Shown in pieces: positions 49,151-55,988 of a stretch of DNA of 55,988 bases. A model generated the notes under the pieces. The model worked only from the letters and a program-made list of their open reading frames with translations. It ran no database searches and was not told where the DNA came from. The DNA is from a virus. Made by a program: the position numbers and the translations under genes. The stretch is taken from the IMG/VR virus record IMGVR_UViG_3300042323_000878, positions 1 through 55,988 of that record. One strand, written 5' to 3'. Each line of letters opens with the position of its first letter. Positions within the stretch are counted from its first letter, which is position 1.

Positions 49151-50679
49151 CCGCCCACCATCGTGCCGTCTCCCGGCTCCATGTGCCCGATGATCAGGCC
49201 CATCTGATAGTCGCCGCCAATCACATTCGAACGAAACTTCACGCGCAACTGTCGGCGCTGCTCTTTGAGCGAGATGATTTGTTCGCTAGGAATGCTGGCG
49301 ACCTCAGGAATGGGAAATTCCACGCTGTCCACGTCTGGCGCTCTTGCGTTGGCTCGCCCAACAATTTGCACAGTCATAGGGCCTGTTTGAACAAAGTCAG
49401 GTTCAATCGCGGCTATGCGCACTTTTTTGTTTACGCCGCGCAGCGTGATCAGCGAGATGTCGCAGGTCACAAAGTACGAGTCTATCGGGTAAATTGCAGC
49501 GCCGTCGATTGCGTCGACGCCTGATTCGTGGATCCAAACTTTGTACGTGCTTGTGTCTGTTTCCGCACTCGCCATCAATGGTGCAGGAAAGAGGTTGCTG
49601 AATGTTGCCGATGTGCGCCCGATAGAAGGCAGCTCTGTGTCGTACCAAGACTGCTCTCGTGTGTTGAAAATTATTGCGTGCGAGCATTCAGTGGCGCTGC
49701 CTCTTGGATAGCACCACCATATCTCGCCATGTCTGGGCACAGCAAAAGAAAATATTTTGGGCTTTTGGGCCGGGTTGATGTTGTCGAAGAACCAGTTCAT
49801 GTTCATGGTGTTGGGCACTTCGCGCACGACCCCGTTGAACATGAAGAATCTGTCTACTCCGGCCCAATAGATGACGCCGTCCATATCGACGACCGCGTCT
49901 GGGGAGATTATCGAGGTGCCGGTGGCGATGGTGTCGAAATTGAATATCGCGGCACCTCCTGTGAAGGACGAGCGCAGCACAGCGTCGTACGCGATGAACA
50001 ACCCTGCAGGCGCAGAGCCTGAGCCTGCGCGCAAGGGCATACCCTTAATTATCTTGCTGCCCCAAGGCCGAGCCTGTCCGGAGCCCACGCCTGTCAGGTC
50101 TGTAGGTTGCCCTGCCACCGACCAGCCAATTATCCCGTTGCTGCCGTAATAAAACAGATACGGACTGAGGTTGACGATGCCGCCAGTGGCGTTTGCGTTG
50201 GCTGGTAGCGTCACAGCGGTGAGTGCGGAAGTGCCAATCGCGTCGCCTGTGAATATTTGGCCACCCACCGCATTCGCCAAAGATGCGTTGTTGGGCGCAA
50301 CGTGAGCGACAATGACTTGGTTGGTGCCGGAGGTGTTGTACGCAAAGTCGAACATCCACTTGTTGTCCGTCGACGCCGTCAAGCCCACCGGCGTCCTGTC
50401 AAAAATCACCGAGCTGTTGCCTGCCGCATCTATCGTGAATCTCTCTAGCGTAGAAGCGCCGCCAGAGTGACAATAAACCAAGTCCCCTTCCACAAACGAA
50501 GCCAACCCGCGCGATGTCTGAGAAAGGTATTTAGAAATGCTGCGGAAGCCGTTAATCTTGCGGGGCAAGCCCCGTTGAAACCGCACCCACTGCCCGTCGG
50601 TGTAATAGTCGCCGTCGAATGAGGTGCCGTCGCGCTTGATGCCGGGCTTGGAGACGACAGGAGAGGTTTGAGCGGCCAC
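49147..50679 (-). CDS. Tail hub / packaged DNA stabilisation protein (P22 gp10-like)
   Basis: 510 aa. The beginning PVVSKPGIKRDGTSFDGDYYTDGQWVRFQRGLPRKINGF is the usual mark of phage DNA-stabilisation proteins, followed by a beta-propeller-like run of repeated strands (VYCHSGGASTLERFT, GVIYWAGVDRFFMF, IIFNTREQSWY). It seals the portal and supports the tail. GTG 50679 was chosen two bases after the upstream stop; a longer open frame to 50880 lies inside the fibre gene and codes for unlikely residues. Confidence 0.7.
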   Translation of the reverse strand: MAAQTSPVVSKPGIKRDGTSFDGDYYTDGQWVRFQRGLPRKINGFRSISKYLSQTSRGLASFVEGDLVYCHSGGASTLERFTIDAAGNSSVIFDRTPVGLTASTDNKWMFDFAYNTSGTNQVIVAHVAPNNASLANAVGGQIFTGDAIGTSALTAVTLPANANATGGIVNLSPYLFYYGSNGIIGWSVAGQPTDLTGVGSGQARPWGSKIIKGMPLRAGSGSAPAGLFIAYDAVLRSSFTGGAAIFNFDTIATGTSIISPDAVVDMDGVIYWAGVDRFFMFNGVVREVPNTMNMNWFFDNINPAQKPKIFSFAVPRHGEIWWCYPRGSATECSHAIIFNTREQSWYDTELPSIGRTSATFSNLFPAPLMASAETDTSTYKVWIHESGVDAIDGAAIYPIDSYFVTCDISLITLRGVNKKVRIAAIEPDFVQTGPMTVQIVGRANARAPDVDSVEFPIPEVASIPSEQIISLKEQRRQLRVKFRSNVIGGDYQMGLIIGHMEPGDGTMVGG

Positions 50680-50681
50680 GC

Positions 50682-51860
50682 TTAAAAAGTTCCGCTGGTG
50701 TTGAGCGCTGCGAATGCTGCGTTTGCGTCTGCCGCTGTGAACACGCCAATGCCCACAGACGTCCCTCCCAAGTTGATCAGCGCCCCTCCTGGCGAAGTCG
50801 CCCCGGTGCCGCCTTGCGCAACGGACACAGGCAGAGAAACTCCGCTGGTGGAAGCGGTCACGACATTGGCCCCGTTGCAATAGAGGATGGACGTGCTACC
50901 GGCCAAAACACCTGAGCCAGACCCCGCAGCAGTCTTCACCGTCAACGTGAACGCACCCGTCGTGTTGTTGCTGACCCAATACTGCTGCACGGTTGCCGGC
51001 ACAATTATGACCCGGTTGCCCGTCAAGACGCCCGTAAAATTGTAAGATATGCGGTTCAACTCGCTGCCGGTGAGCGTGTAGTTGCCGGTGCCGGGAACAG
51101 CGATGGCCGTGTAATCGAACCCAAAAGACGTTGCTTTGCCGTAACCGATGGTGTAAAAGTTGGTTCCGTCGGTCACAATTATTGCCGACTCCAGCGGAGC
51201 AAAAGTCTTGGTCGAAGAACCGTCGATCAGAGGCGACCCGGTCGGATCCACCACCAACGACCCACTGCCTGCGTTGCGCACCATCAAGAACCAATTGTTG
51301 CCGACCGTGCCGGGCAATGGTAGCGTGAATGTGCCTCCCGCGCCCGTCCACACATACATGATGCCACGGTCGCTGGTGCCTGCGGAGAAGTTGGAATTGA
51401 ACGTCACCACAGGCACCGCAGGGCTGAGCGCGGAGCCGATGGCGACAAGCCCAGTGCCTGCGAGCGCGGCTGCGTTTTCAGCGGACGCTTGTGCGCCGTA
51501 TTGCAGCGCTGTCCAAACGCCAGCGGAGGTGAGGTTGACGGTTAAGTAAACTTGCCAAGAAACTCCCGGAGCAACCGAAGCAACAGAAACCCCTGCCGCG
51601 TTCAAAACGCTGAAAGCAAAAGCGCCTTTGTTGTTGAAGAGGATCGTCTCTCCGTTGCTCACTTGCGTAGCGTCAGGCAGCGTGATGGTGAGCGACCCCG
51701 CACTCGCCGTCACATCCATTATTCGGGCAGCATAATTTGCACCGGTCGAGGTCTCTTGCGGCCACAAAAGCGTTAAGTTTGCGCTGAGCGCAACCGCTGA
51801 ATAAGAAAGCTCAGAAGGGGATATTGGCGTGCCGCCAAAAACGTCTGTGTAGGTCGTCAC
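50682..51860 (-). CDS. Tail-associated fibre-like protein
   Basis: 392 aa, Thr/Ser/Gly/Val-rich, beta-structured. It has repeated strand patterns (DPTGSPLIDGSSTKTFAPLESAIIVTDGTNFYTIG) and ends with VAQGGTGATSPGGALINLGG, the QGGTG(A)TS motif common in short tail-fibre C-termini. It lies between adaptor and hub genes, so it may be a stubby tail fibre or tip protein. ATG 51860 overlaps the adaptor stop by 4 bases. Confidence 0.6.
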   Translation of the reverse strand: MTTYTDVFGGTPISPSELSYSAVALSANLTLLWPQETSTGANYAARIMDVTASAGSLTITLPDATQVSNGETILFNNKGAFAFSVLNAAGVSVASVAPGVSWQVYLTVNLTSAGVWTALQYGAQASAENAAALAGTGLVAIGSALSPAVPVVTFNSNFSAGTSDRGIMYVWTGAGGTFTLPLPGTVGNNWFLMVRNAGSGSLVVDPTGSPLIDGSSTKTFAPLESAIIVTDGTNFYTIGYGKATSFGFDYTAIAVPGTGNYTLTGSELNRISYNFTGVLTGNRVIIVPATVQQYWVSNNTTGAFTLTVKTAAGSGSGVLAGSTSILYCNGANVVTASTSGVSLPVSVAQGGTGATSPGGALINLGGTSVGIGVFTAADANAAFAALNTSGTF

Positions 51861-52489
51861 GCTTCGCTCCTAGAGGCAGCACGGTCGAGTATCTTTTTCA
51901 AGTCCTCCCCGTCGATTGCTTGCGCTGCACGGTCATACGCGGCTTGCCAAGTGGCAATGCGCTCGTCGTTCTTGATGAACGGGGAAGCTTCCAACAACAC
52001 CGCATACTGCAACAAGTTCGGGATGTACGCGGTCATCCAATTCACCTCGTTCGCCTCGTCTAGCAATTGAGGTTGCTCGTAATAGAGCACCTCCATCAAG
52101 GCGGAAGCGTTGGGTGTTGGCGCAATGAGCCAATTTTGGTAATTGTAGTCTGCGTAAAATTCAGGCGTCGCTGTGAGTGCGTCGTCTGGCCAATAGCTGC
52201 GGCAGTATTCGTAAGAGCGCGCGAAGAGAGGTTCGCCAGCGACCCGGATCGAAATGGTTTCGCGCCAGCGGTCGGGCTTCTGATAAGTGGACTGACCCAC
52301 GACGATAGGGGTGGTGACGGCCTTGATAAAGCCTTGCAGCTTTAACTCGCGCGCGATGCGCCGCTCTGCCATGTTGATCAGGCGCGGCAACTGCTCGTAA
52401 ACATACGGGTCATCCTGCGCCGTGAATCCGCGCTCCAGATAGCGCCGGGTGTCGTCCTGCAAAGAGCTGAAAGTCATTGTGTAAGCCAT
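51857..52489 (-). CDS. Head-to-tail adaptor (gp6/gp4-like)
   Basis: 210 aa. It has the typical adaptor start: SLQDDTRRYLERGF, then YVYEQLPRLINMAERRIARELKLQGF, KPDRWRETISIRV, and the C-terminal helical part ANEVNWMTAYIPNLLQYAVLLEASPFIKNDERI..WQAAYDRAAQAI. The protein joins portal and tail. ATG 52489 was chosen over GTG 52492 because AAAGGA lies 7 bases before it. First gene after promoter PL4. Confidence 0.75.
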   Translation of the reverse strand: MAYTMTFSSLQDDTRRYLERGFTAQDDPYVYEQLPRLINMAERRIARELKLQGFIKAVTTPIVVGQSTYQKPDRWRETISIRVAGEPLFARSYEYCRSYWPDDALTATPEFYADYNYQNWLIAPTPNASALMEVLYYEQPQLLDEANEVNWMTAYIPNLLQYAVLLEASPFIKNDERIATWQAAYDRAAQAIDGEDLKKILDRAASRSEA

Positions 52490-52537
52490 CACTGTGTCCT
52501 TTGAGAAACAGCTGCTTGTACAGTCAGCGATTGCTTG

Positions 52538-52565
52538 ATTATATCCTGAAAATTCATTTTCGCAA
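52538..52565 (-). promoter_or_regulatory. Late-type promoter PL4 (TTGCGA-16-TATAAT)
   Basis: On the minus strand TTGCGA (52565-52560), 16-base spacer and TATAAT (52543-52538). It overlaps the last codons of Rz and should drive adaptor, fibre-like protein, hub, GNAT and internal virion genes down to 41735, about 11 kb. Confidence 0.75.
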
Positions 52566-53030
52566 AATATCTACGGCTGCGTTGTATTGGGAGTAGCAGG
52601 CTTTAAGCCCGAGCCTAAGCTCGTCTGCGTCCCGAGCGAGCCGCGCAAGAAATTCGCTATCGCTTTTGTAAAGTCCTGCTCCAGTGCAGCCTGCGGGAGT
52701 TCCTGCATCGGCGGGAGCTGCGGAGGCTGGACGATTGGGGCGTGACGACAACCACTCAACAAGAGCAGCGTTATCAGTGCGGAGCTTGAGACTTTCATCT
52801 TGATATTTCCTTTGTTGAGTTGCTATTGTCGCGTTGAGCGCTTGCTCTTTGGCCCTTGCGTCTTGGCCGGCCTTGACCGCCGCTTGTGCAGCAGCAAACA
52901 TCTGCTCGTTCCATTCGGCACGACACTCTGCGCCGCCCATCTTGTAGGCTTTCCAATGGCTCGCGGCCAAAGCCACTGCCACAGCGACTGCTGCCCAGAT
53001 GTGCCAGTTAAAGACCAGACCTAGAGGCAT
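52554..53030 (-). CDS. Rz: Inner-membrane spanin (Rz-like)
   Basis: 158 aa. N-terminal membrane segment (about 7-23, FNWHIWAAVAVAVALAA), then a long helical periplasmic domain (EWNEQMFAAAQAAVKAGQDARAKEQALNATIATQQRKYQDE). This is the type II signal-anchor layout of Rz. With the lipoprotein encoded inside it, it would fuse inner and outer membranes at lysis. It begins within the 3' end of the holin-like gene (23-base overlap). Confidence 0.75.
   Translation of the reverse strand: MPLGLVFNWHIWAAVAVAVALAASHWKAYKMGGAECRAEWNEQMFAAAQAAVKAGQDARAKEQALNATIATQQRKYQDESLKLRTDNAALVEWLSSRPNRPASAAPADAGTPAGCTGAGLYKSDSEFLARLARDADELRLGLKACYSQYNAAVDILRK
52571..52798 (-). CDS. Rz1: Outer-membrane spanin lipoprotein (Rz1-like), nested in Rz
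   Basis: 75 aa, read in another frame wholly inside Rz. The signal peptide MKVSSSALITLLLLSGC has a lipobox LSGC with Cys17 as the lipid-modified residue. The mature part is Pro/Gln-rich (PIVQPPQLPPMQELPQ), as in Rz1. The embedded arrangement is that of lambda-like spanins. Confidence 0.75.
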   Translation of the reverse strand: MKVSSSALITLLLLSGCRHAPIVQPPQLPPMQELPQAALEQDFTKAIANFLRGSLGTQTSLGSGLKPATPNTTQP

Positions 53031-53346
53031 CGCTGTCTCGCTTCAAGTCGATGTAGTTCCGCAGCGCTTTTGCGCCTGTCCATGTCGCCATATAGAGGCC
53101 TGCGTACCATTCCGTCATCTTGCCATCTTGGATCAATGCCACAAACCCCCATGTGGACACAACAAGCGCAGTGGTCAGCCCGACCTTCTCCACGCCGATC
53201 TTGCCTGTCTTGTTATCCAGCAGCATGTGCCGCAAATCAAACTCACCCGGCTCTTTGTGCCACAACCACAACAAGTATGCTGTGACAATGCTGCCAAACA
53301 GCAGCGCTACCATCGACGGGTCTTGCAGGAAGTTGAGCCAGTCCAT
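53008..53346 (-). CDS. Holin-like membrane protein
   Basis: 112 aa. Two clear membrane segments, about residues 12-30 (MVALLFGSIVTAYLLWLW) and 57-74 (GLTTALVVSTWGFVALI), and possibly a third at 79-95 (WYAGLYMATWTGAKALRNY). Basic end. Position between the DUF5675 gene and the spanins supports a lysis role as holin or antiholin. ATG 53346 overlaps the upstream stop by one base. Confidence 0.6.
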   Translation of the reverse strand: MDWLNFLQDPSMVALLFGSIVTAYLLWLWHKEPGEFDLRHMLLDNKTGKIGVEKVGLTTALVVSTWGFVALIQDGKMTEWYAGLYMATWTGAKALRNYIDLKRDSDASRSGL

Positions 53347-53789
53347 CACGCCACTTCCGAAGGGTTGTTGACGTCAATCCAGACATCCTCACCTTGGGCA
53401 ATTGCTTGCCTGACCACGGTTTTAACCAATGCCACAGCAGGGCGCGAAGTACCGGCAACAAGGCTCCGGTCTGTTGCAGTCATGCCTAGCAAGGGGCATC
53501 CTTCCGTGTCGGCTGCGGTGTTGCCCGCGTGTATACGGACAAACTGAAAGCCAGGCACATCGTGAATGGTTAATGTTTCAGGCCCGAAGCGCGGGGAGTT
53601 TTCCAGCGTCACCCGATAGCGGCCAGCGGGGATGGCGGTCTTGCCTTTGATCTTCCACTGGCTGATAGGTGTGTCAAACACTTCGCGGATCTCGTCTTCA
53701 AGCGTGTGGCACAAAAACTTGTCATTAGCGTACAGCTTGCCAAGCGTTGCGCCTGCGTGACTCTGTGATCGATTAAGAACCAAGTTCAT
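53346..53789 (-). CDS. DUF5675 protein, candidate cell-wall lysis enzyme
   Basis: 147 aa. Family pattern: LYANDKFLCHTLEDEIRE, KGKTAIPAGRYRVTLENSPRFG and IHDVPGFQFVRIHAGNTAADTEGCPLLG. His87 and Cys98 in HAGN...TEGC recall the H...SxGC core of YkuD transpeptidases; that comparison is mine. No muramidase, amidase or peptidase is seen elsewhere, so this is the best endolysin candidate, next to holin and spanin genes. ATG 53789 is set by an ATGA overlap; the longer upstream frame is not likely. Confidence 0.55.
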   Translation of the reverse strand: MNLVLNRSQSHAGATLGKLYANDKFLCHTLEDEIREVFDTPISQWKIKGKTAIPAGRYRVTLENSPRFGPETLTIHDVPGFQFVRIHAGNTAADTEGCPLLGMTATDRSLVAGTSRPAVALVKTVVRQAIAQGEDVWIDVNNPSEVA

Positions 53790-54178
53790 AGCCACCCCAA
53801 CTTCTTCGCTGCTGTTGCGACTGCCAATCCAACAACCGCAAACACAGACCGGTCGACCCAAACGCTCGCCCTCTTGCCGTCCGGGGCTATTTCCTCAAGT
53901 CGCTTTGTGCGCTCTTCGAGTTTTTTGAGTGAAAGTGCAGAATGCTCTAACGCAGGGACAGAAGTTTCGAGCTTGATGAGCCTGACGTCCACCTTCTCCA
54001 ATGCAACGAATGCTCTTTCTGTGGCTGCCGCGCCGTTTGCTTGGCGCTCTTCAATCACGCTCAATCGGTTGACCGATTCGGTTAAGCTCTTTAGCACGAG
54101 TTTCATCTCGCTGACGTTGTCTTGTATGGCGTCTAGCTTGACCCCATACGCGTCAGTGATTCTGCGGTCTTCTGTCAT
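53786..54178 (-). CDS. Coiled-coil protein with C-terminal membrane anchor
   Basis: 130 aa. Coiled coil from residue 10 to 95 (LKSLTESVNRLSVIEERQ, LEERTKRLEEIAP) and a C-terminal membrane segment (SVFAVVGLAVATAAKKLGWL). This is the XhlA-type layout of small lysis-cassette proteins, which may help the holin. ATGA overlaps on both sides. Confidence 0.6.
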   Translation of the reverse strand: MTEDRRITDAYGVKLDAIQDNVSEMKLVLKSLTESVNRLSVIEERQANGAAATERAFVALEKVDVRLIKLETSVPALEHSALSLKKLEERTKRLEEIAPDGKRASVWVDRSVFAVVGLAVATAAKKLGWL

Positions 54179-54369
54179 TTTTCGTCCAATGGTTTGCTGG
54201 TCAAGACGCGCAGCACTGCGATTGCAACGCTCACAACAACGCCGACATACATCTGTTGCGTTGGCGTTATTGGGAGCATCGTGATGTAGCCTTGCACGAC
54301 AGAGAGCGCGGCCAAGAAAGCAGCGAAGATCAGGGTCTTAGACTTGAAGAGTTGGATGATGGTCGGCAT
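54175..54369 (-). CDS. Small holin-like protein, two membrane segments
   Basis: 64 aa. Membrane segments at about 12-30 (LIFAAFLAALSVVQGYITML) and 40-56 (MYVGVVVSVAIAVLRVL), with a charged tail SKPLDEK: a class II holin layout. It is followed by the XhlA-like gene. Which of the two membrane proteins is the true holin cannot be decided from sequence. Confidence 0.65.
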   Translation of the reverse strand: MPTIIQLFKSKTLIFAAFLAALSVVQGYITMLPITPTQQMYVGVVVSVAIAVLRVLTSKPLDEK

Positions 54370-54372
54370 GGC

Positions 54373-54777
54373 TTATTCCGTGGTGACTTCGAGGCGAGAC
54401 TGCAGCTCGTCGATGTTTGTGTCTTTTGCTGCCAGTTCTGCTTCTTTAGCTGCAATCAGCGCATCCTTCTCAGCGATGATTCGGTCTTTGTCTGCAAGTG
54501 CAGTTGCATGAGCGCCCAGCGCATTGGCTAGGTCTTGCTCTGCTTTCACTTTTGCGTCGAGGCTGGCGGTGTTGAAAGCTGCCAAGAAAGCGTTGACGTT
54601 AAGGCTCCCCACACCGACATTGAATCCAGCTAGGTCAGCGCCATAGGCTTTGCGCTCGAAGGTTTCGCTGATTACTTCTGTACCGCGCTTGATCTGGTTT
54701 GCCCATTGGACGTTCACCATTTTTGAATCAGGGAGGATGGTGATTTGCTTAATGATTTTGGTTTCTGAGAGTGACAT
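54373..54777 (-). CDS. Tail-fibre-associated protein with coiled coil
   Basis: 134 aa. The first 50 residues (SETKIIKQITILPDSKMVNVQWANQIKRGTEVISETFERKAY) are typical of small proteins downstream of tail fibre genes, followed by a coiled coil (DLANALGAHATALADKDRIIAEKDALIAAKEAELAAKD). It could help fibre folding or attach to the fibre. ATG 54777 with AAAGGA was chosen over a longer frame inside the fibre gene. Confidence 0.6.
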   Translation of the reverse strand: MSLSETKIIKQITILPDSKMVNVQWANQIKRGTEVISETFERKAYGADLAGFNVGVGSLNVNAFLAAFNTASLDAKVKAEQDLANALGAHATALADKDRIIAEKDALIAAKEAELAAKDTNIDELQSRLEVTTE

Positions 54778-54787
54778 GGTGAGTCCT

Positions 54788-55960
54788 TTAGACGAAGTAA
54801 GTTGCAGAGCCGTAAATGATGGTAGAGGTGGCAATGGTGCTTGAAAATAAATTAGTCCCACTGACTAAACAAACACCTGTAATGGAACCTGACGTATTTG
54901 CTGTAAGACTTCCTGTCCCGTTCACGGTCCCAGCAAAAGGCAAGCCTGCGCACGCAATGCCACCAGCCGCAGCCGCGATTGAAGTCGATCCACTCAGAAT
55001 GAAAACAACAGTGACCTGCCTGCCAACTTTCGTATAAGTACCGCTCGAACTAAACGTCCCCACTACAGTAAGCCCAGCGCCTTGCGTAGGCGTCCAAGTT
55101 CCTTCTTCATAATCATCCAGCGTATTCGCATTGCTCGATGCAAGCTGAGTCGCTGGGAAAGCAATGCCGGTGCCTGCTGCGCTTGTTGCGCCTTCGAGGG
55201 CTAGGGTTGTTCCTAGGCCGACTGCGAGGGATTGCGTGAAGGTGATTGCGTTGCCTGCTGTGCCGGAGGGGGATGAGAACCAGCGGAACGTTCCTTGAAA
55301 CTGATCAGATACGGTGGCTTGTGTGCCTGTGGCGATATATTTCCAGCCGCTGTTGTAATAAGCATTGTGCGAAATAATCAAACTTGAGTTATCGCCTCCG
55401 TAGCTAGCACGCCCACTTTGATAGACTTTGTAAGTTGAATCCCAAGCACTCGGAACAACACCTAGGCCGAGGTTTCCAGGCACATCCAATAGCATCTGTG
55501 TAGTGTTATTTGTAATAAACCCAACAGGATGATTTGAGATAGAGCCTATTTCCGGTCTTGTGGAATAACTGATGCCTCCGAAAATCGTCCCGTTGCCAAC
55601 TGCCAGAACCCCGCCGCGAACATCCAACTTATAGGCAGGCGTCCCGCCAACCCCCACATTACCGCTGGCATCTTCCTTAATCGCATTGGTGGTCAGCCTG
55701 CCCGTGGTGGTGATGTCATTGGTGGCAATAGCCACCGGCATGCCCGTTGCCAGGTTAAACACGCTCACCCAGCCGGTATTGGCTGCATTGCGGATTTTGA
55801 GTATCCCGGCCGTCACGTCTGCCCAGGGTTGATAGGCGCGGGTGGTTGTGGGCTCGGTTGCGCCGCTGCTGTGGGTGCCCAGGGCAACCAGTGCGGCGTT
55901 TAGGTCTGACCTGAAGCCAGGAAAGCCTTGATTGGCAATGTCTAAATCGTGCTGTGGCAT
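54788..55960 (-). CDS. Tail fibre protein B
   Basis: 390 aa, start MPQHDLDIANQGFPGFRSDLN. The N-terminal 60 residues (FRSDLNAALVALGTHSSGATEPTTTRAYQPWADVTAGILKIRN) are a known tail-fibre N-terminal type that joins the virion. The middle has the KLDVRG-like beta segment also present in fibre A (identical DNA 55524-55650), and the C-terminal part (TLDDYEEGTWTPTQG...GTYTKVGRQVTVVF) is typical of fibre tips with the DDYEEGTWTP motif. It likely binds the host receptor. Confidence 0.8.
   Translation of the reverse strand: MPQHDLDIANQGFPGFRSDLNAALVALGTHSSGATEPTTTRAYQPWADVTAGILKIRNAANTGWVSVFNLATGMPVAIATNDITTTGRLTTNAIKEDASGNVGVGGTPAYKLDVRGGVLAVGNGTIFGGISYSTRPEIGSISNHPVGFITNNTTQMLLDVPGNLGLGVVPSAWDSTYKVYQSGRASYGGDNSSLIISHNAYYNSGWKYIATGTQATVSDQFQGTFRWFSSPSGTAGNAITFTQSLAVGLGTTLALEGATSAAGTGIAFPATQLASSNANTLDDYEEGTWTPTQGAGLTVVGTFSSSGTYTKVGRQVTVVFILSGSTSIAAAAGGIACAGLPFAGTVNGTGSLTANTSGSITGVCLVSGTNLFSSTIATSTIIYGSATYFV
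55524..55650. repeat. 127-base exact direct repeat of window start (1-127)
   Basis: Bases 55524-55650 equal bases 1-127; after that the copies differ at once (C against T), agree for 12 bases, then diverge. Both copies lie in the same frame of minus-strand tail fibre genes and code for AYKLDVRGGVLAVGNG and following residues. Confidence 0.95.
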
Positions 55961-55988
55961 GGTGTTACTCGTACATGATGTTGATTGA

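Noticed and set aside
50680-50880. 67-codon N-terminal extension of the hub protein
   Set aside because: It lies wholly inside the upstream fibre-like gene, codes for Arg/His/Cys-rich sequence unlike the rest, and a GTG right after that gene's stop gives the normal family start.
1-55988. Temperate lifestyle
   Set aside because: An HTH regulator exists, but no integrase, excisionase, partition gene or attachment site was seen; a Cro/YdaS-like protein alone does not prove lysogeny.
1-55988. tRNA genes
   Set aside because: No cloverleaf with a conserved T-loop (GGTTCGA) in the right context was recognised; the GGTTCG clusters at 18161-18371 lack any acceptor or anticodon stems.

Overview
The window is almost one complete genome of a tailed double-stranded DNA phage, most likely a short-tailed (podovirus-type) virus of an aquatic betaproteobacterium. 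It encodes large and small terminase, portal, scaffold, HK97-type capsid protein, P22-like tail adaptors and hub, Gly/Ala-rich internal virion proteins and tail fibres. It has no tape-measure or sheath genes and no integrase. The host guess rests only on the feel of several small early proteins, such as the 135-aa protein at 36818, and on the base composition. Bases 1-127 are identical to 55524-55650, both inside tail-fibre genes, so the two window edges belong to one tail-fibre region and the genome is probably circular or circularly permuted.

The layout is simple. One minus-strand block runs from 20968 down to 1 and, across the window edge, from 55960 down to 41735. It holds replication (PrimPol-helicase, VRR-NUC), packaging, head, tail, fibre, lysis and internal virion genes. 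One plus-strand block (21057-41674) holds a Cro/YdaS-like regulator, a SNF2 helicase, DUF2800, DUF932 and DUF2815 genes, a nucleotide and DNA-modification cluster, a family B DNA polymerase, and 26 small genes that overlap one another by exactly 4 bases. The blocks diverge at 20969-21056 and converge at 41675-41734, where two hairpins lie.

Regulation is unusually readable. Four minus-strand promoters share TTGC(A/G)N, a 16-base spacer and TATAAT, and lie before the portal, capsid, adaptor and fibre, and tail operons. Three plus-strand promoter-leader modules (21312, 24515, 33185) share a TTGTAC/TGTACA element and a small hairpin whose stem covaries. A cluster of nine GGTTCG hexamers around an AT-rich core (18161-18371) looks like a replication origin.

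The most interesting content is 26260-33184: a fused MazG-like/DUF5664 nucleotide pyrophosphatase, a thymidylate-synthase-family enzyme, an SGNH-like protein, a PLP fold-II enzyme, a protein resembling alpha-glutamyl/putrescinyl-thymine pyrophosphorylases (amino acid:DNA transferases), a dCMP deaminase and a family B polymerase. Together they suggest that this phage makes a hypermodified pyrimidine in its DNA. The lysis cassette is also unusual: a DUF5675 protein is the only candidate endolysin, beside holin-like proteins and an Rz/Rz1 pair with Rz1 nested inside Rz. No stretch over 300 bases lacks a gene.
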